Part shown: one piece after another, positions 30,401 to 40,307 of the stretch
Layout: every line of letters starts with the position of its first letter
How positions within the stretch are numbered: position 1 is the first letter of the stretch
Source of the DNA: CAWATZ01 sp963784995
GTDB lineage: Bacteria > Planctomycetota > Planctomycetia > Gemmatales > Gemmataceae
Reading direction: 5' to 3'
NCBI GenBank assembly: GCA_963784995.1
Contig: CAWATZ010000002.1
Span: forward strand, 1,964,780-2,028,779
Length of the DNA stretch: 64,000 nt
Notes under the pieces: generated by a model
The model's input: only the letters and a program-made list of their open reading frames with translations
Told to the model about the DNA's origin: nothing
The model's database searches: none
Program-made: the position numbers and the translations under genes

Positions 30401-30700
30401 GACGACGCCCATGCCGCCGTGCCCGACTTCACGCAGGATGCGGAAGTCCCCGAGGTGTTGCAGAACCGGGGCGGACGGTGGGGCCGGGGATGCGGCCTTG
30501 CCTTCCTGGGCCAGGCCGTCCTTGGCTTGCTCGACCTGGGCCAGGGCCGGCAGCAGCTCGCGCAGGTCGTCGGCCAGGTCGGGATGGCGGTCGCAGTATT
30601 CCTTGACCGAGGGGCGTTCGCCCTTGCGGAAGCGTTCGTTGAACTCCTCGACCAGGCGGTCGAGCAGGTCGTAGTCGCGGGACGAGTCCTGGCTGGGCAT
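24474..30700 (-). CDS. Giant Ser/Thr kinase copy C (kinase-TM-WD40-TPR-discoidin-like), one frameshift
   Basis: About 2075 residues after allowing one missing G near 25020; copy B has GGG where copy C has GG (TCGGCG versus TCGGGCG), and without the base the last ~210 residues are read out of frame. The corrected end matches copy B almost exactly, down to AAKLKPKPQ. Domain order equals copy B: N-terminal helices, kinase with inter-lobe insert, HRDIKPSN, DFG, TM, coiled coil, WD40 region, TPRs, F5/8C-like segment. It starts with ATG at 30700 behind AGGAGAATC, 41 bases after copy D. Confidence 0.8.
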
Positions 30701-30741
30701 GGTCGATTCTCCTGGTGGATTCTTCGTTCAACTCGCCTGGC

Positions 30742-33157
30742 TCACTGTCCGGCGCCACGCTCGATCTGGACTCGAAGAGCAAGTACGTCCGGATCGTTGG
30801 GGCGTGCGGCGACCGCAGCGGCGAACTCCTTCTCGGCCAGCGTCTTCTCGCCCAGCCGGGCGTAACTCCGCCCCCGGAGCAGGCGGAGATAGGGGTCATA
30901 AGGTTCGTCCCGCCCCAGCACGGTCCGCAGCGCCTCCCGATAGGTGATCGTGGCGTAGGCAAGACCAAAGGGCATGGCGATCCGGCCGAGGACCGGTGCG
31001 GCGCGCTCCATTTTGTCGAGCCGGAAGGTTGCCGAGCGGAGTGTCGCCTTCGCCTCATCGAGCCGGCCGAGCTTGTGCAGAGCCAGCGCCAGGAAGGAGT
31101 CCGCGCTGGTCAGGCAGCACTCACCCCCGGCGCCGCCGCGACATTCCGTGAGCAGGGCGACAGCCCGGTCGGCATTGCCGCTCCGGTAGTGGGCAGCCCC
31201 CGCGGCCAGCAGGACGTACCCTCGCAACCAGTTTGAAATCGGTTCCCGCAGCGCGACAGCGACCAGGGCGTCCCGCTGGCTCGGGTTCCCGGGGCTGTCG
31301 GGGGCGAGCACCATCAGGTGCAGCAGCCGTTGCGCGACCACCGGATCGTTGGTCTCCGCGCAAGCGGAGCCCCTCCTTCACGCAGTGGTGGTAACGGTCC
31401 TGGTTGCCCGCGACAAGGAAGGTGAGGCCGGCCTCCCACCAAATGTCCTCATCGTCGTGTTTGGCGTCGTAGCCGACGTGTTCCAGGGCCAACCCGAATT
31501 CCGCCGCCGCTTCGGTCCAGAGGCCCACCTCGGCAAACCGATCGGCCCGCGCCAGGTGAGCCGCGGCCCCGCGCGTCGTGCCGAGCCGTTGTTCGAGGGA
31601 GTCCGACGGAGCGAGGCGAACGGCTTCCAGCAGGGTCTCGGTCCCCTGGTGGGAGAGCTGGCGCCATTCGGCGAGCCGGCCGGCCTTCCAGTGGAGGTCT
31701 CCCTCGGCGATTTGCGCGTCCGCCCGATCAATTTTGGTCCGGACTTCCAGGGCCTTGCGGTCCACCGCCGCTCTTCGCGCTTCCTTCTGATACATCTCGG
31801 ACATCCGCTCCGCCACGATCAGGGAGGCCGCCGTCGTCAGCACCAGAACGGCGGTCAGGACCGCCCCCAGAACGGCGATGGCGGGATTGTGGCGCGCCCA
31901 GCGGACGTATCTTTCCAGCAGCGTCTGCCGGCGGGCTCGGATCGGCTCGTCGTCCACGAAGCGTTGCAGGTCATCGCGCAGCTCGGCAGCGCTCTGGTAG
32001 CGCCGGGCCGGGTCGCGGTCGATGGCCTTGTGAATGATCGTCTCCAGGTCCCGTGGGACGCCGCGCCGAAGGGTCCCCAGAGGCTGGACCTCCGCGGTCG
32101 TCACCTGCTTGACCAGACGGTTGCGGTCGCGCTGGTCGAACGCCGGACGCAGGGCCACCAGTTCGTACAGGGTCAGGCCGAGGCTGTAGACGTCGCCGCG
32201 TGAGTCCGCCTTGCCGTCGAAGGCCTCCGGAGGCACGTACCGCAGCGTGCCCAGGATGTCACCGGTGTGAGTGAGGTTCTCGCCGCCCTCGGCCTTGGCC
32301 AGGCCGAAGTCGGTCACCCAGACCGTGCCGTTGAGATCCAGCAACAGATTGCTGGGCTTGATGTCGCGGTGAACGACGCCCTGTTTGTGGGCGTACTCCA
32401 GGGCGTCGGCCACCTGGATGCCGATCCGGGCCACGCTCTGCCTCGGGAACGCCGGCTGGAGAGAGGCCTGACCCTGGCTGGCCGCCGTTTCCGCGTGAGC
32501 ATCCGGCCGGGGGAAGGCGTCGTCCAGCAGCGACCGGGCCACGCGCTCCAGGGACAGGCTGGCCTGTTGGGGCATAGGCGTCTGGTCCGTACACGACACA
32601 GCCGAGACGCCAGCGCCGCGGTACGTGCGGGCCATCTCCTCGACGACGGCATCCAGACCCATGCCCTGGATGAACTGCATGACGTAGTAGGGGACGCCCT
32701 CGGCTTCGCCGGCGCCGAAGATCGGTACGATGTTGGTGTGGTGCAGCCGGGCCGCCGCCCGCGCCTCGCGCTCGAAACGCTGCTTCTGCCTGGCGTCGCG
32801 CATCATGCGGTCGGTCAGCACCTTGAGGGCGACGCGGCGACCGAGGCTGACCTGCTCGGCCTCGTAGACGACGCCCACGCCGCCCCGTCCGACTTCGCGC
32901 AGGATGCGGAAGTCGCCCAGGTGTTGCAGGGCCGCGGCGGTCGGCGCCAGTGCTTCAACCTCCTGGGCCAGTTCATCCTTGGCTTGCTCGACCTGGGCCA
33001 GGGCGGGCAGCAACTCGCGCAGGTCATCGACCAGCTCGGGATGGCGGTCACAGTATTCTTCGAGGGTGGGTCGTTCGCCCTTGCGGAAGCGTTCGTTGAA
33101 TTCCTCGACAAGGCGATCGAGGAGGTCGTAGTCGCGCGACGAGTCCTGACTGGGCAC
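30742..33157 (-). CDS. Ser/Thr kinase copy D (kinase-TM-TPR, short form), one frameshift
   Basis: First kinase after the sigma factor, ~804 residues if one surplus base near 31355 is removed. The N-terminal helices (DYDLLDRLVEEFNERFRKGE), glycine loop GRGGVGVVYEAEQ, catalytic VVHRDIKPSN and VTDFGLAK are intact. The inter-lobe insert is shorter and different from those of A-C. After the TM helix it goes straight to TPR-like repeats, with no WD40 region. After the shift the frame continues VAQRLLHLMVLAPDSPG to the stop at 30742. It is the most diverged copy. Confidence 0.8.
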
Positions 33158-33184
33158 GGTCGAACCTCCTCATTGAGCTGTTGT

Positions 33185-33826
33185 TCAGATCGCGTCGCCT
33201 CTGTCCCCCAGAACAACTTTGAGCCGTTTGATGGCGCGAACGTAGCGCTTGGCGACCGCCGACTCCTCGATGCCCAGGGCCACGGCGGCCTCCGCCCGGG
33301 ACATTTCCTCGAAATTGCGCAGGGCGATGATCTCGCGGTCGATCGGGTCCAGGGCGTTGATCGCCTCCTGGACCCGGAGCATGCGCTCGGCCCGGATCGC
33401 CGCCTCGGTTGGAGAAGTGTGCTTGCCCAGCAGCTGGGCCGCCAGGGCGGCACTCGACGCCGCCGGCAGGGCCTGGCGGTACAGCGAGACCTCCAGGGAA
33501 GCATCCCGCATCTGGGTGCCGAGGTGGGTGCGGTGGATCTTGTCCAGGCGCTCGCCGACGACCAGGCGGAGCCAGAGGAACAGCGGCAACCGGGGATCGG
33601 CCAGAAAGCCGGGGAGCTTGGCGACGGCATCGACGAAGCCGTCCTGGATGACGTCCGAAGCATCGACGCGGCCCTGAAGCCGGCGATCCAGGCGCAGATC
33701 GACCATTCGCCGCAGCCGGGCGCGGTAGCGCGTGAAGATCGCGTCCAGCGCGGCGGCATCGCCGGCGCGGGCCAGTTCCAGCAGGCGAACGGATTCGGCC
33801 GAGTTATTGTCCATCAGTAGCCCCAT
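33185..33826 (-). CDS. ECF-type sigma factor heading the kinase operon
   Basis: A 213-residue sigma-70 family ECF factor. Region 2 carries DASDVIQDGFVDA, and region 4 is a clear HTH (EEMSRAEAAVALGIEESAVAKRYVRAIKRLK). The ATG at 33826 has GGAGG nine bases upstream; an internal ATG at 33814 is the alternative. Kinase D starts 28 bases downstream on the same strand, so the sigma factor and the four kinases probably form one operon. In planctomycetes many ECF groups are encoded next to such kinases and are thought to be controlled by them instead of by an anti-sigma factor; none is seen here. Confidence 0.88.
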   Translation of the reverse strand: MGLLMDNNSAESVRLLELARAGDAAALDAIFTRYRARLRRMVDLRLDRRLQGRVDASDVIQDGFVDAVAKLPGFLADPRLPLFLWLRLVVGERLDKIHRTHLGTQMRDASLEVSLYRQALPAASSAALAAQLLGKHTSPTEAAIRAERMLRVQEAINALDPIDREIIALRNFEEMSRAEAAVALGIEESAVAKRYVRAIKRLKVVLGDRGDAI

Positions 33827-34050
33827 ATCTTCTAACCTCCGGCCGCGGACGAACCGGAGACAGGCATTGGCCAATTTCTTTGTCGCGGTCCAGGAGATGG
33901 TGGTTGATGACGAGATTCACTTTATCCTCACGACGGACCCCGAGCAACGATTTCCCTGTCCGAATGTCTGCCCCAGCGAATTCCGATTGGGGTTGCGATG
34001 CCCTCCACTCCTGATAAAACAGGCATCATCCACCCGGCCAGGAGAATCTC

Positions 34051-35229
34051 ATGCAACCACCGGATTTCGCCGAACAAGCTGGTCGCTCTCTGCTCGCCGA
34101 CTTCGTCGGCGACGAACGCAACCCCGGGGTCCAGGTCGCGGATCGGGGCTCGGCCATCCGCATCACGGGTTTGAAGACCTTCCAGGCCAACCCCAACGTC
34201 TTCGTCCGGATCGAGACCAACCAGGGAGTTGTCGGCTGGGGCGATCTCAAGGGCGTTGATCCCCGGCCGGCCCTGGCTCTGGTCCATTCCCTGTTCGAGC
34301 TGCTCGACGGCGAGAACCCGACGCGGATCGAGTATCTCTGGCAGAAGCTGTACCGTGCCCATCGCAACATCCGCGGCGGGGCATTCATGGTCCACACCCT
34401 CGCCGCCATCGACATGGCCCTGTGGGATCTCACAGGGAAACTCTATGGCGTGCCGGTCTATCGGCTGCTCGGCGGTCCAACGCGGGAGCGCATCCGCGTT
34501 TATCACACACCCAAAGCGCAGAAGATCCCACCGGGAGGGTACTACGAGCATTCGAGCAATCCCGCCGACATCAACAAGATGGTCGCCGCCGTCCGGGCGG
34601 CGCGGGAAAAGGTCGGCCCCGATGGCGCGGTCATGTTCGACGCCCACTGCGCCCTGCCGCCGGCCACGCTGATCCAGCTGGCCAGCGCCCTGGCGCCGTA
34701 TGACCTGCTGTTCATCGAGGAGCCGGCCGTGCCGGGCAACATCGAGGTGTTCAAGCGGCTCAAGCAGCAGGTCCGCATCCCGCTGGCGGCCGGCGAACGG
34801 GACCGCACCATCTGGGAAATGATTCCGTACTTGCAGAATGGCTGCCTGGACATCCTCCAACCGGACTGCTGCCACACCGGCGGCATCAGCTCGATGAAGA
34901 AGATCGCTTTCCTGGCCGAAGCGTATCAGGTTCCGCTGGCCCCGCACTGCACCGCGAGCAATCTCGGCATCGCGGCCAGCATGCACGTCGTTGCCTCGAT
35001 CCCGCTCTTTCTGATCCACGAGTTCTACCCGCAGAATCAGGGCTTCAATCCCAAGGGGATCGCCCGGATGAGCTGGGAGCTGGACAGGGACGGCTACATC
35101 GGCTTGCCGGGTGGGCCGGGGCTCGGGGTCGAGATCGACGAGAAGGCACTGGAAGAGCAGGCCCGCAAGCCGCAGACCTACAAGTGGCCCGGGGCCAAGC
35201 TGCGCGACGGGTCGATTTCGGATTACTGA
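34051..35229 (+). CDS. Enolase-superfamily acid-sugar dehydratase (galactonate/mannonate dehydratase-like)
   Basis: A 392-residue mandelate-racemase/muconate-lactonizing type enzyme. The capping domain is followed by a barrel with the metal ligands in MFDAHCAL (Asp, with the His of a D-x-H pair), IEEPAVP and LAAGERD, and a C-terminal His in LAPHCTASN. The D-x-H pair is typical of the acid-sugar dehydratase branch (GalD, ManD). It would dehydrate a sugar acid to a 2-keto-3-deoxy acid. The ATG has GGAGA upstream. No other sugar-acid gene adjoins it, so the substrate is open. Confidence 0.82.
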   Translation: MQPPDFAEQAGRSLLADFVGDERNPGVQVADRGSAIRITGLKTFQANPNVFVRIETNQGVVGWGDLKGVDPRPALALVHSLFELLDGENPTRIEYLWQKLYRAHRNIRGGAFMVHTLAAIDMALWDLTGKLYGVPVYRLLGGPTRERIRVYHTPKAQKIPPGGYYEHSSNPADINKMVAAVRAAREKVGPDGAVMFDAHCALPPATLIQLASALAPYDLLFIEEPAVPGNIEVFKRLKQQVRIPLAAGERDRTIWEMIPYLQNGCLDILQPDCCHTGGISSMKKIAFLAEAYQVPLAPHCTASNLGIAASMHVVASIPLFLIHEFYPQNQGFNPKGIARMSWELDRDGYIGLPGGPGLGVEIDEKALEEQARKPQTYKWPGAKLRDGSISDY

Positions 35230-35315
35230 AGGTGTTCCTCGAGATTTTGCCGAGCGGCGCGGCGAGCCGGGGGCGTTATTGCGGCTGAGAAAACAAACGA
35301 CTGTCGTCGCCGGTC

Positions 35316-35420
35316 CCCAGGGCGATGCCCTGGGCTATCGTGTTGCGCCCCTTCGGGGCGAAAGCCAAGGTTTTCCGCCCCGAAGGGGCGCAACACGATA
35401 GCCCAGGGCATCGCCCTGGG
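35316..35420. repeat. REP-like palindrome, second copy
   Basis: Same palindrome as at 761: outer CCCAGGGCGATGCCCTGGG and inner GCGCCCCTTCGGGGCG arms around a short AAAGCCAAGG loop, ending in ATCGCCCTGGG. It is nearly perfect over ~45 bp per arm. It lies in the 366-base gap between the dehydratase and the next gene; the rest of that gap shows no gene. Confidence 0.88.
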
Positions 35421-35595
35421 TTCTGGGCCGAGGCGGACTATTTCTTCCTGCGCCCCAATAGCCCTGGGCTCGCCAAAATCCAGAGGGACACCCGACTACT
35501 GAGCTTGGCATTCCTCCCTTCGCTGCTTTGTGTTATGACTCCGGCGTGACCGGCCTGTCGGCCGGGGCCCGAGGGACCGTAGCGGAGCGGCAGGG

Positions 35596-37386
35596 ATGAC
35601 GCAAACGGCTCGAACCACCTTTCTTCTCGATCTCGCCTGGTTGCTCGTCTGTGGTCTGGCTTCCTCTGCCTGGTGCGTGACCGCGGCGCGGGAGCTGGGC
35701 GGCACCTATGACGAGCCGGTTTACCTCCACTGTGGACTGGAGCACTGGCGCACGGGAAGCAGCTCGGCACTGATGCGGCTGGGCACCATGCCCCTGCCCG
35801 TCGATGCCGTGACCTTGCCGCTCTATCTGCGCGAGCGCTGGACGGGGGTGGCCATCGATCCGGTGCGGGATTGGGAGCAAGTCCTTCCCTGGGCCCGGGC
35901 GGTGACGCTGCTGTTCTGGTGGGCATTGCTGATCTACGCCTTCTTCGCGGGCCGGGCCCTGGCCGGGCCCTGGGCCGGCCGGCTGGCCGTGGCCCTGCTG
36001 GCCTGGGAACCCAGTTTCCTCGCTCATGCTTCGCTGGCCACGACCGACCTGTCCGTCACGGGTTGCCTGCTTGCCCTGGTTTACCACTTCCGCACCGGGC
36101 GTGACAGCCGCTGGCTGGTGCGCGTCGGTGTGCCGGGCCTGTGGTTCGGGCTGGCGCTGACGGCCAAGGCGTCCATGCTTGTTTACGGGCCGCTGTGTCT
36201 GCTGGTCGTCGGCCTGGAGCATTTGCTCCGGACTCAAGTGTTGCCCGGCCTGTCCGGTAGGAGCGTCCGCGACCTGGTCCGGCAGACGTGGGCCCGGCTG
36301 CGGCCGTTACGGCGGGACATGACCGTTGTGGTCCTGCTCGGTCTGGTGGTGACGTTTGCCTGGTGCGGCTGCGACTGGCAAACGGAGCCGACCTTTGTGA
36401 GCTGGGCCCACAGCTTGCCGGAGGGAAGGACGCGCGACGGCATGGTCTGGCTGGCCGAGCACCTTTGCATCTTCAACAACGCGGCCGTCGGCATGATCCG
36501 CCAGGTGACGCACAACGTTCGCGGCCACGGGGCCTATCTGCTCGGCCAGACGCATCGGCGGGCCCTGTGGTATTACTTCCCGCTGCTCTTGACCATCAAG
36601 CTGACCCTGTCGCTGCTGGTCTTGCTGGGACTGGTGCTGCTGCTCCGGCCGTGGAGCCTGCTCAACTGGGCTTTCCTGGCCGGGGGGGTGGTGCTGGCCC
36701 TCAGTCCCGCCTTCCGGGTGCAGATCGGCATTCGCATGATCCTGCCGGTGATCGCCCTGTGCGTGGTCGGACTGTCGGCAGCACTGGTGCAGGCGATCCA
36801 GCAAAGCGAGGCGCCCTGGCGGCGCTGGCTGCTGCTGGGCTCGGCCGGGGTTGCCCCGCTGTGGAGCCTGGCGTCGGCGGTGATGGTCTGGCCGCAGGGG
36901 CTCTGTTACGTCAACGAGCTGTGGGGCGGAACGGAGCACGGCTACACAGTGGTCAGCGAGGCCAACTACGACTGGGGCCAGGGGCTCAAGGAATTGGCCG
37001 AGTGGCAGCAAGAGCACCACATCCGCAGGATGGCGGTCTGCTACTACGGCACCGACCCGCTGCTGCAACGGCTGCCGGTCGAGTCGATGCCGTTTCACTC
37101 CATGAAACTGCGCAACCCGGACGACGTCCGGGCCGCCCTGCGCGGCCGCTACCTGGCCATCAGTACCACCATGCTGTACGGCATGGCCGTGGACACGCCG
37201 GGAATCCGCCAGGCGACCGCGTTCCTGCGCCGCTGCCAGCCGGTGGGCCGAACCAGCACGTTCTTGATCTTCGATTTCACCAGGGTCCAGCCCCAGCAGG
37301 CCGGGCCAAACAAGGCAGGCCCCGAGACGCCGGGCAAGCCGAACGAGCATCCGGTTGCCGTCGAGGTGGGCAACCCGGATGGATGA
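35596..37386 (+). CDS. GT-C/PMT-type membrane glycosyltransferase
   Basis: A 596-residue polytopic membrane protein. The first luminal loop has TYDEPVYLHCG, the Asp-Glu-containing loop expected for dolichyl/polyprenyl-phosphate dependent GT-C enzymes, and TM helices follow at regular spacing (SLLVLLGLVLLLRPW, GVVLALSPAF). The soluble C-terminal part (NYDWGQGLKELAEWQ) is common in planctomycete homologues. It likely transfers a sugar from a lipid carrier on the outer face of the membrane. It ends just before the next gene, so they may be co-transcribed. Confidence 0.75.
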   Translation: MTQTARTTFLLDLAWLLVCGLASSAWCVTAARELGGTYDEPVYLHCGLEHWRTGSSSALMRLGTMPLPVDAVTLPLYLRERWTGVAIDPVRDWEQVLPWARAVTLLFWWALLIYAFFAGRALAGPWAGRLAVALLAWEPSFLAHASLATTDLSVTGCLLALVYHFRTGRDSRWLVRVGVPGLWFGLALTAKASMLVYGPLCLLVVGLEHLLRTQVLPGLSGRSVRDLVRQTWARLRPLRRDMTVVVLLGLVVTFAWCGCDWQTEPTFVSWAHSLPEGRTRDGMVWLAEHLCIFNNAAVGMIRQVTHNVRGHGAYLLGQTHRRALWYYFPLLLTIKLTLSLLVLLGLVLLLRPWSLLNWAFLAGGVVLALSPAFRVQIGIRMILPVIALCVVGLSAALVQAIQQSEAPWRRWLLLGSAGVAPLWSLASAVMVWPQGLCYVNELWGGTEHGYTVVSEANYDWGQGLKELAEWQQEHHIRRMAVCYYGTDPLLQRLPVESMPFHSMKLRNPDDVRAALRGRYLAISTTMLYGMAVDTPGIRQATAFLRRCQPVGRTSTFLIFDFTRVQPQQAGPNKAGPETPGKPNEHPVAVEVGNPDG

Positions 37387-38262
37387 TTGACCCCAGGGGC
37401 GGACCGTCCCTACAATAGTGCTGTTTTTCCGACGCCAAGCCGGACCGCGGCGCGGGACGTGCGAACTCCGACAGTCCGAACAAAGGTTCCTCGTTTGATC
37501 CTCCTGGCATTGCTCCCCGTGGCCATCTATCTGCTTGTGCTGGGGGCTGTCAACCGGCGGCACTATCCGCTGATGATTTCCGGAGTCTGGGACTTCATCG
37601 GCCTGCTCTTTGCCGTTTCCGGGTTTCTCCTCTTCGGCGGGCCGGCCCTGCTGGCCAGCGTCAACGAGCGCGTCCGCGGCTACTACGTCCCCATCGTGGT
37701 CGTCGGTTCCAGCGTCTACTTCCTGCTGGTGGTCGCCGGGGTGGGTTACCTCCTCTGGCGGCAGCGGGGGCTCACGTCGATCTACAACGTCGAGCCCGGC
37801 GTGCTGCAGCGCTGCTTGCTGCAGGTCTTCGAGCGGTTGCATCTCAGCCCGGTGCGCTCCGGGAACCTGTACCTGTTCGGCCTGCCCGGGGAAGCGACCC
37901 CGTCCGCGGAAACCGCACACGAGATCATCCGCGGCCCTCATTATCGGTCGAGCGCGATCACCACCCGGATCGATCCGGGCACACCCGTCGGCGCGGAGGC
38001 CGACTTCCTGGGCCAGACCGCCATTCTGGAGGTGGACGCTTTTGCCGGGTTACGCCACGTGACCTTGCGCTGGGAGCCGGTCAACACGCTGTTTCGTCAG
38101 GAGATTGAGCCTCAGCTGCGGCAACTCCTGTCCCGGACACCGACCGCCGAATCGGACGTTGGTCCGTGGATGACGGTGGTTGGGCTGGGCATCCTGGTGC
38201 TGGTCTTGCTGGTGGGGATCGTCCTGGTGACGTTGCAGATCTGGCCGATCTGGTGGGGATGA
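37387..38262 (+). CDS. Hypothetical membrane protein with four TM helices
   Basis: Up to 291 residues; three TM helices near the N-terminus (LILLALLPVAIYLLVLG, FIGLLFAVSGFLLFGGP, YYVPIVVVGSSVYFLLVV), a soluble ~130-residue middle with VEPGVLQRCLLQVFERL, and a last TM helix at the C-terminus. The start is uncertain: TTG at 37387 touches the previous stop, while GTG at 37459 or TTG at 37495 would remove a polar leader. The family is not recognised. It follows the GT-C gene with no gap. Confidence 0.55.
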   Translation: MTPGADRPYNSAVFPTPSRTAARDVRTPTVRTKVPRLILLALLPVAIYLLVLGAVNRRHYPLMISGVWDFIGLLFAVSGFLLFGGPALLASVNERVRGYYVPIVVVGSSVYFLLVVAGVGYLLWRQRGLTSIYNVEPGVLQRCLLQVFERLHLSPVRSGNLYLFGLPGEATPSAETAHEIIRGPHYRSSAITTRIDPGTPVGAEADFLGQTAILEVDAFAGLRHVTLRWEPVNTLFRQEIEPQLRQLLSRTPTAESDVGPWMTVVGLGILVLVLLVGIVLVTLQIWPIWWG

Positions 38263-38274
38263 GAATGACTCACA

Positions 38275-38424
38275 CTTCTCCCCTCTCCCCGCTGGGGAGA
38301 GAGGTCGGGGGTGAGGTTTTCTTCGATTTATCGTTTCGCGCTCAACCGGCCCAGCGCGAAACGATAAATCAAAATACAACCCCTCACCCCCGACCCCTCT
38401 CCCCAGCGGGGAGAGGGGAGAAAG
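38275..38424. repeat. Nested 150-bp inverted repeat
   Basis: Outer arms with TCCCCGCTGGGGA and CGGGGGTGAGG occur in opposite orientation at each end, and inner arms GATTTATCGTTTCGCGCT (38324-38341) and AGCGCGAAACGATAAATC (38353-38370) are a perfect inverted match. It sits between convergent genes, so it may act as a terminator, but its nested make-up suggests a mobile palindrome inserted inside another. Confidence 0.85.
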
Positions 38425-38429
38425 GCGCC

Positions 38430-39447
38430 TTACCACCCCGGCGGCAGTGGCTGCGGCGCTCCGATCCACACAGGCGTGTCAAGGGGGACCGGACTTGCTC
38501 CCGGTCGCGAAATCGGCCCACCCCAGCTGGAGGGAGATTCGGTCTGCCAGGGTCTTGGCCCACCCCACCCGGACGTGGATTCGGTCCGGCCGGTGATCGG
38601 CCGGCCCCAGCTGGACGTGTCCGACGAGGGGCTTTCCGGCGGCGTGGGCTCCGGCAGTTGCGGTCCAAGGTCCAGCGGTGCCGGTTTGGGGAGCTTCTCC
38701 GGATTGGCCGGGTCGCCGAGCTTTTTCGGCAGGGGCGGGTTTGGGTTGCTGGGGTTGGACGGCAAGAACGGATCTTCCTCGGGTCCGGTCCTGGTGCCAG
38801 CGGGCTCGGGGAGCTTGCGTTTGTCTATCGGCACGAGCTTGATCGTGATGTCCTTTTCCGCCTCAAACTCTCGACCGTCGGCGGCAAGGAACTTGGCGAT
38901 CACGCGCAGCTTGGTTGTGGACGGATAGACCTTCCAGTCCAGGATCAGGGTGTAGCCCGAGCCGAACAGCCTCTTGCCCCAGGCCTTGCGCAGCTGTTCC
39001 GGGGAAACGTCCCATTCCGAGAGCGGTTTCTTGGTGCCTTCCGAGCTGATTTCCAGCACGATGATCCTGGCGGCCCCGGGGACCTTGACAACGTGGTTGT
39101 CGCAGTCGCGTGGCTCCAGGGTCACTTGCAGGGCCGAGTCGCCGGGGCAGCTTCCGGAATCGGAGCCGCCGGTCATGCCCAGGGTCAGTGAGCGAACGGG
39201 GAGCATGGGAAGGACAGGTCTTCCGGGACCGGGCGGGATGGGACCAACGTCGCCCTTGAGGTGGCGAACTTCCAGTTCCAGGGCCTTGTTGTAACAGAGC
39301 TGCTTTTCCATTTCATCCCGCAACTCGCGCAGATCAAAGTCGCGGGCGGCGCAATTCCTGTTCCACGCGCTCACAATTGGTGGTCCGGCATCCTGAACCG
39401 AGGGCCACAAGCGTCATGCTGCACAACAACGCCAGGGGCCAACGCAT
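38430..39447 (-). CDS. Pro-rich lipoprotein of unknown function, frameshift after the signal peptide
   Basis: The ATG at 39447 opens MRWPLALLCSMTLVALGSGC, a signal peptide with a lipobox (LGSGC). After CERVEQELR the frame shifts by one base near 39350 and goes on as ARDFDLRELRDEMEKQL (a coiled-coil stretch), a ~120-residue folded part (VVKVPGAARIIVLEISSEG) and a long Pro/Ser/Trp-rich tail with repeats such as SWGGP. Total length has one base too many for a single frame. It would be anchored in a membrane with the tail free. No family recognised. Confidence 0.6.
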
Positions 39448-39467
39448 GCAAGGGGTCCTTCATTCGG

Positions 39468-39536
39468 AAGGAGTCAGGGGTCAGCAATCAGGGGTCGTTT
39501 ATTGCTGACTCCTGACTCCTGACTCCTGACTCCTTT
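39468..39536. terminator. Hairpin with TGACTCC tandem repeats
   Basis: AAGGAGTCAGGGGTCAGCAAT pairs with a downstream array of TGACTCC units (four to five copies) ending in TTTT. It lies between the clpP stop and the lipoprotein gene and reads like a terminator for one or both; similar repeats are common interspersed elements. Confidence 0.6.
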
Positions 39537-39541
39537 TCGGG

Positions 39542-40159
39542 CTACGTTTGCTGCGGCCGGTTGACCAGCTGGCTGGCGGGCAGCCGTTCCAGCACGTGGT
39601 CCACCAGGCCATATTCCTGGGCCTCCTTGGCCGACATGAAGTTGTCGCGATCGGTGTCCTTCTCGACGCGATCCAGCGGCTGGCCGGTCAGCCGGCAGAG
39701 AATCTCGTTCATCAGCTTCTTGGTCCGCAGCAGGTGCCGGGTGCGGATCTCGATGTCCGTCACCGGGCCGCGGGCGCCGCCGAGCACCTGGTGAATCATC
39801 ACCTCGGCATGCGGCAGGGCATTGCGCTTGCCCTTGGTGCCCGCCGCCAGCAGCGTGGCCCCCATGCTGGCCGCCATGCCGATGCAGTACGTCGCCACGT
39901 CGCAGGTCACGTAACGCATGGTGTCGTAGACTGCCATGCCGGCCGTGACCGAGCCGCCGGGCGAGTTTACGTACAGGTGGATGTCGGCCTTGGGATCATC
40001 GAATTGCAGGAACAGCATTTGCGCCACGATCAGGTTGGCGCTGTAATCATCGATCTCTCCCTGCAGGAAGATGATCCGATCCTTGAGCAGCCGGCTGTAA
40101 ATGTCGTAGGCGCGTTCTTCCCGGCCGCTCTTCTCCACCACAATGGGAATCGGGGACAT
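39542..40159 (-). CDS. clpP: ATP-dependent Clp protease proteolytic subunit (second of pair)
   Basis: A 205-residue ClpP serine protease with the catalytic Ser in GMAASMGATLL, His in VMIHQVLGG and a normal head/handle layout. It forms tetradecamers with ClpX or ClpA/C to degrade proteins in the cytosol. The ATG at 40159 (MSPIPIVVEKSG) is preferred to an upstream ATG at 40195. It is third in the tig-clpP-clpP order; clpX is not in the window. Two different ClpPs may form a mixed barrel. Confidence 0.92.
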   Translation of the reverse strand: MSPIPIVVEKSGREERAYDIYSRLLKDRIIFLQGEIDDYSANLIVAQMLFLQFDDPKADIHLYVNSPGGSVTAGMAVYDTMRYVTCDVATYCIGMAASMGATLLAAGTKGKRNALPHAEVMIHQVLGGARGPVTDIEIRTRHLLRTKKLMNEILCRLTGQPLDRVEKDTDRDNFMSAKEAQEYGLVDHVLERLPASQLVNRPQQT

Positions 40160-40252
40160 AACTGGACTCTCCAGCCCATCCCGCTTCCTCTTCAAGAGAT
40201 CGGCCGCGGGATGGGGTTTGCTTCAGGAAAATTGGGAAAACAGGAATCGCCA

Positions 40253-40296
40253 CCGCCGCTTGCGGCTTAGCGCCTCCGCTAAACCGCAAGCGGCGG
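40253..40296. repeat. Short palindrome between the clpP genes
   Basis: CCGCCGCTTGCGGCTTAGCG and CGCTAAACCGCAAGCGGCGG are inverted copies around CCTC. The GCCGCAAGCGGC core is shared with the hairpin at 7046-7061, so it is part of an interspersed family. Confidence 0.8.
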
Positions 40297-40307
40297 GGCG
40301 GCCCCGC

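Noticed and set aside
34051..35229. Exact naming as mannonate or galactonate dehydratase
   Set aside because: The D-x-H and metal ligands fit several branches; the sequence alone does not decide the substrate.
35438..37941. Long antisense frames over the GT-C gene
   Set aside because: Gln/Arg-rich compositional shadows of a membrane-protein gene.
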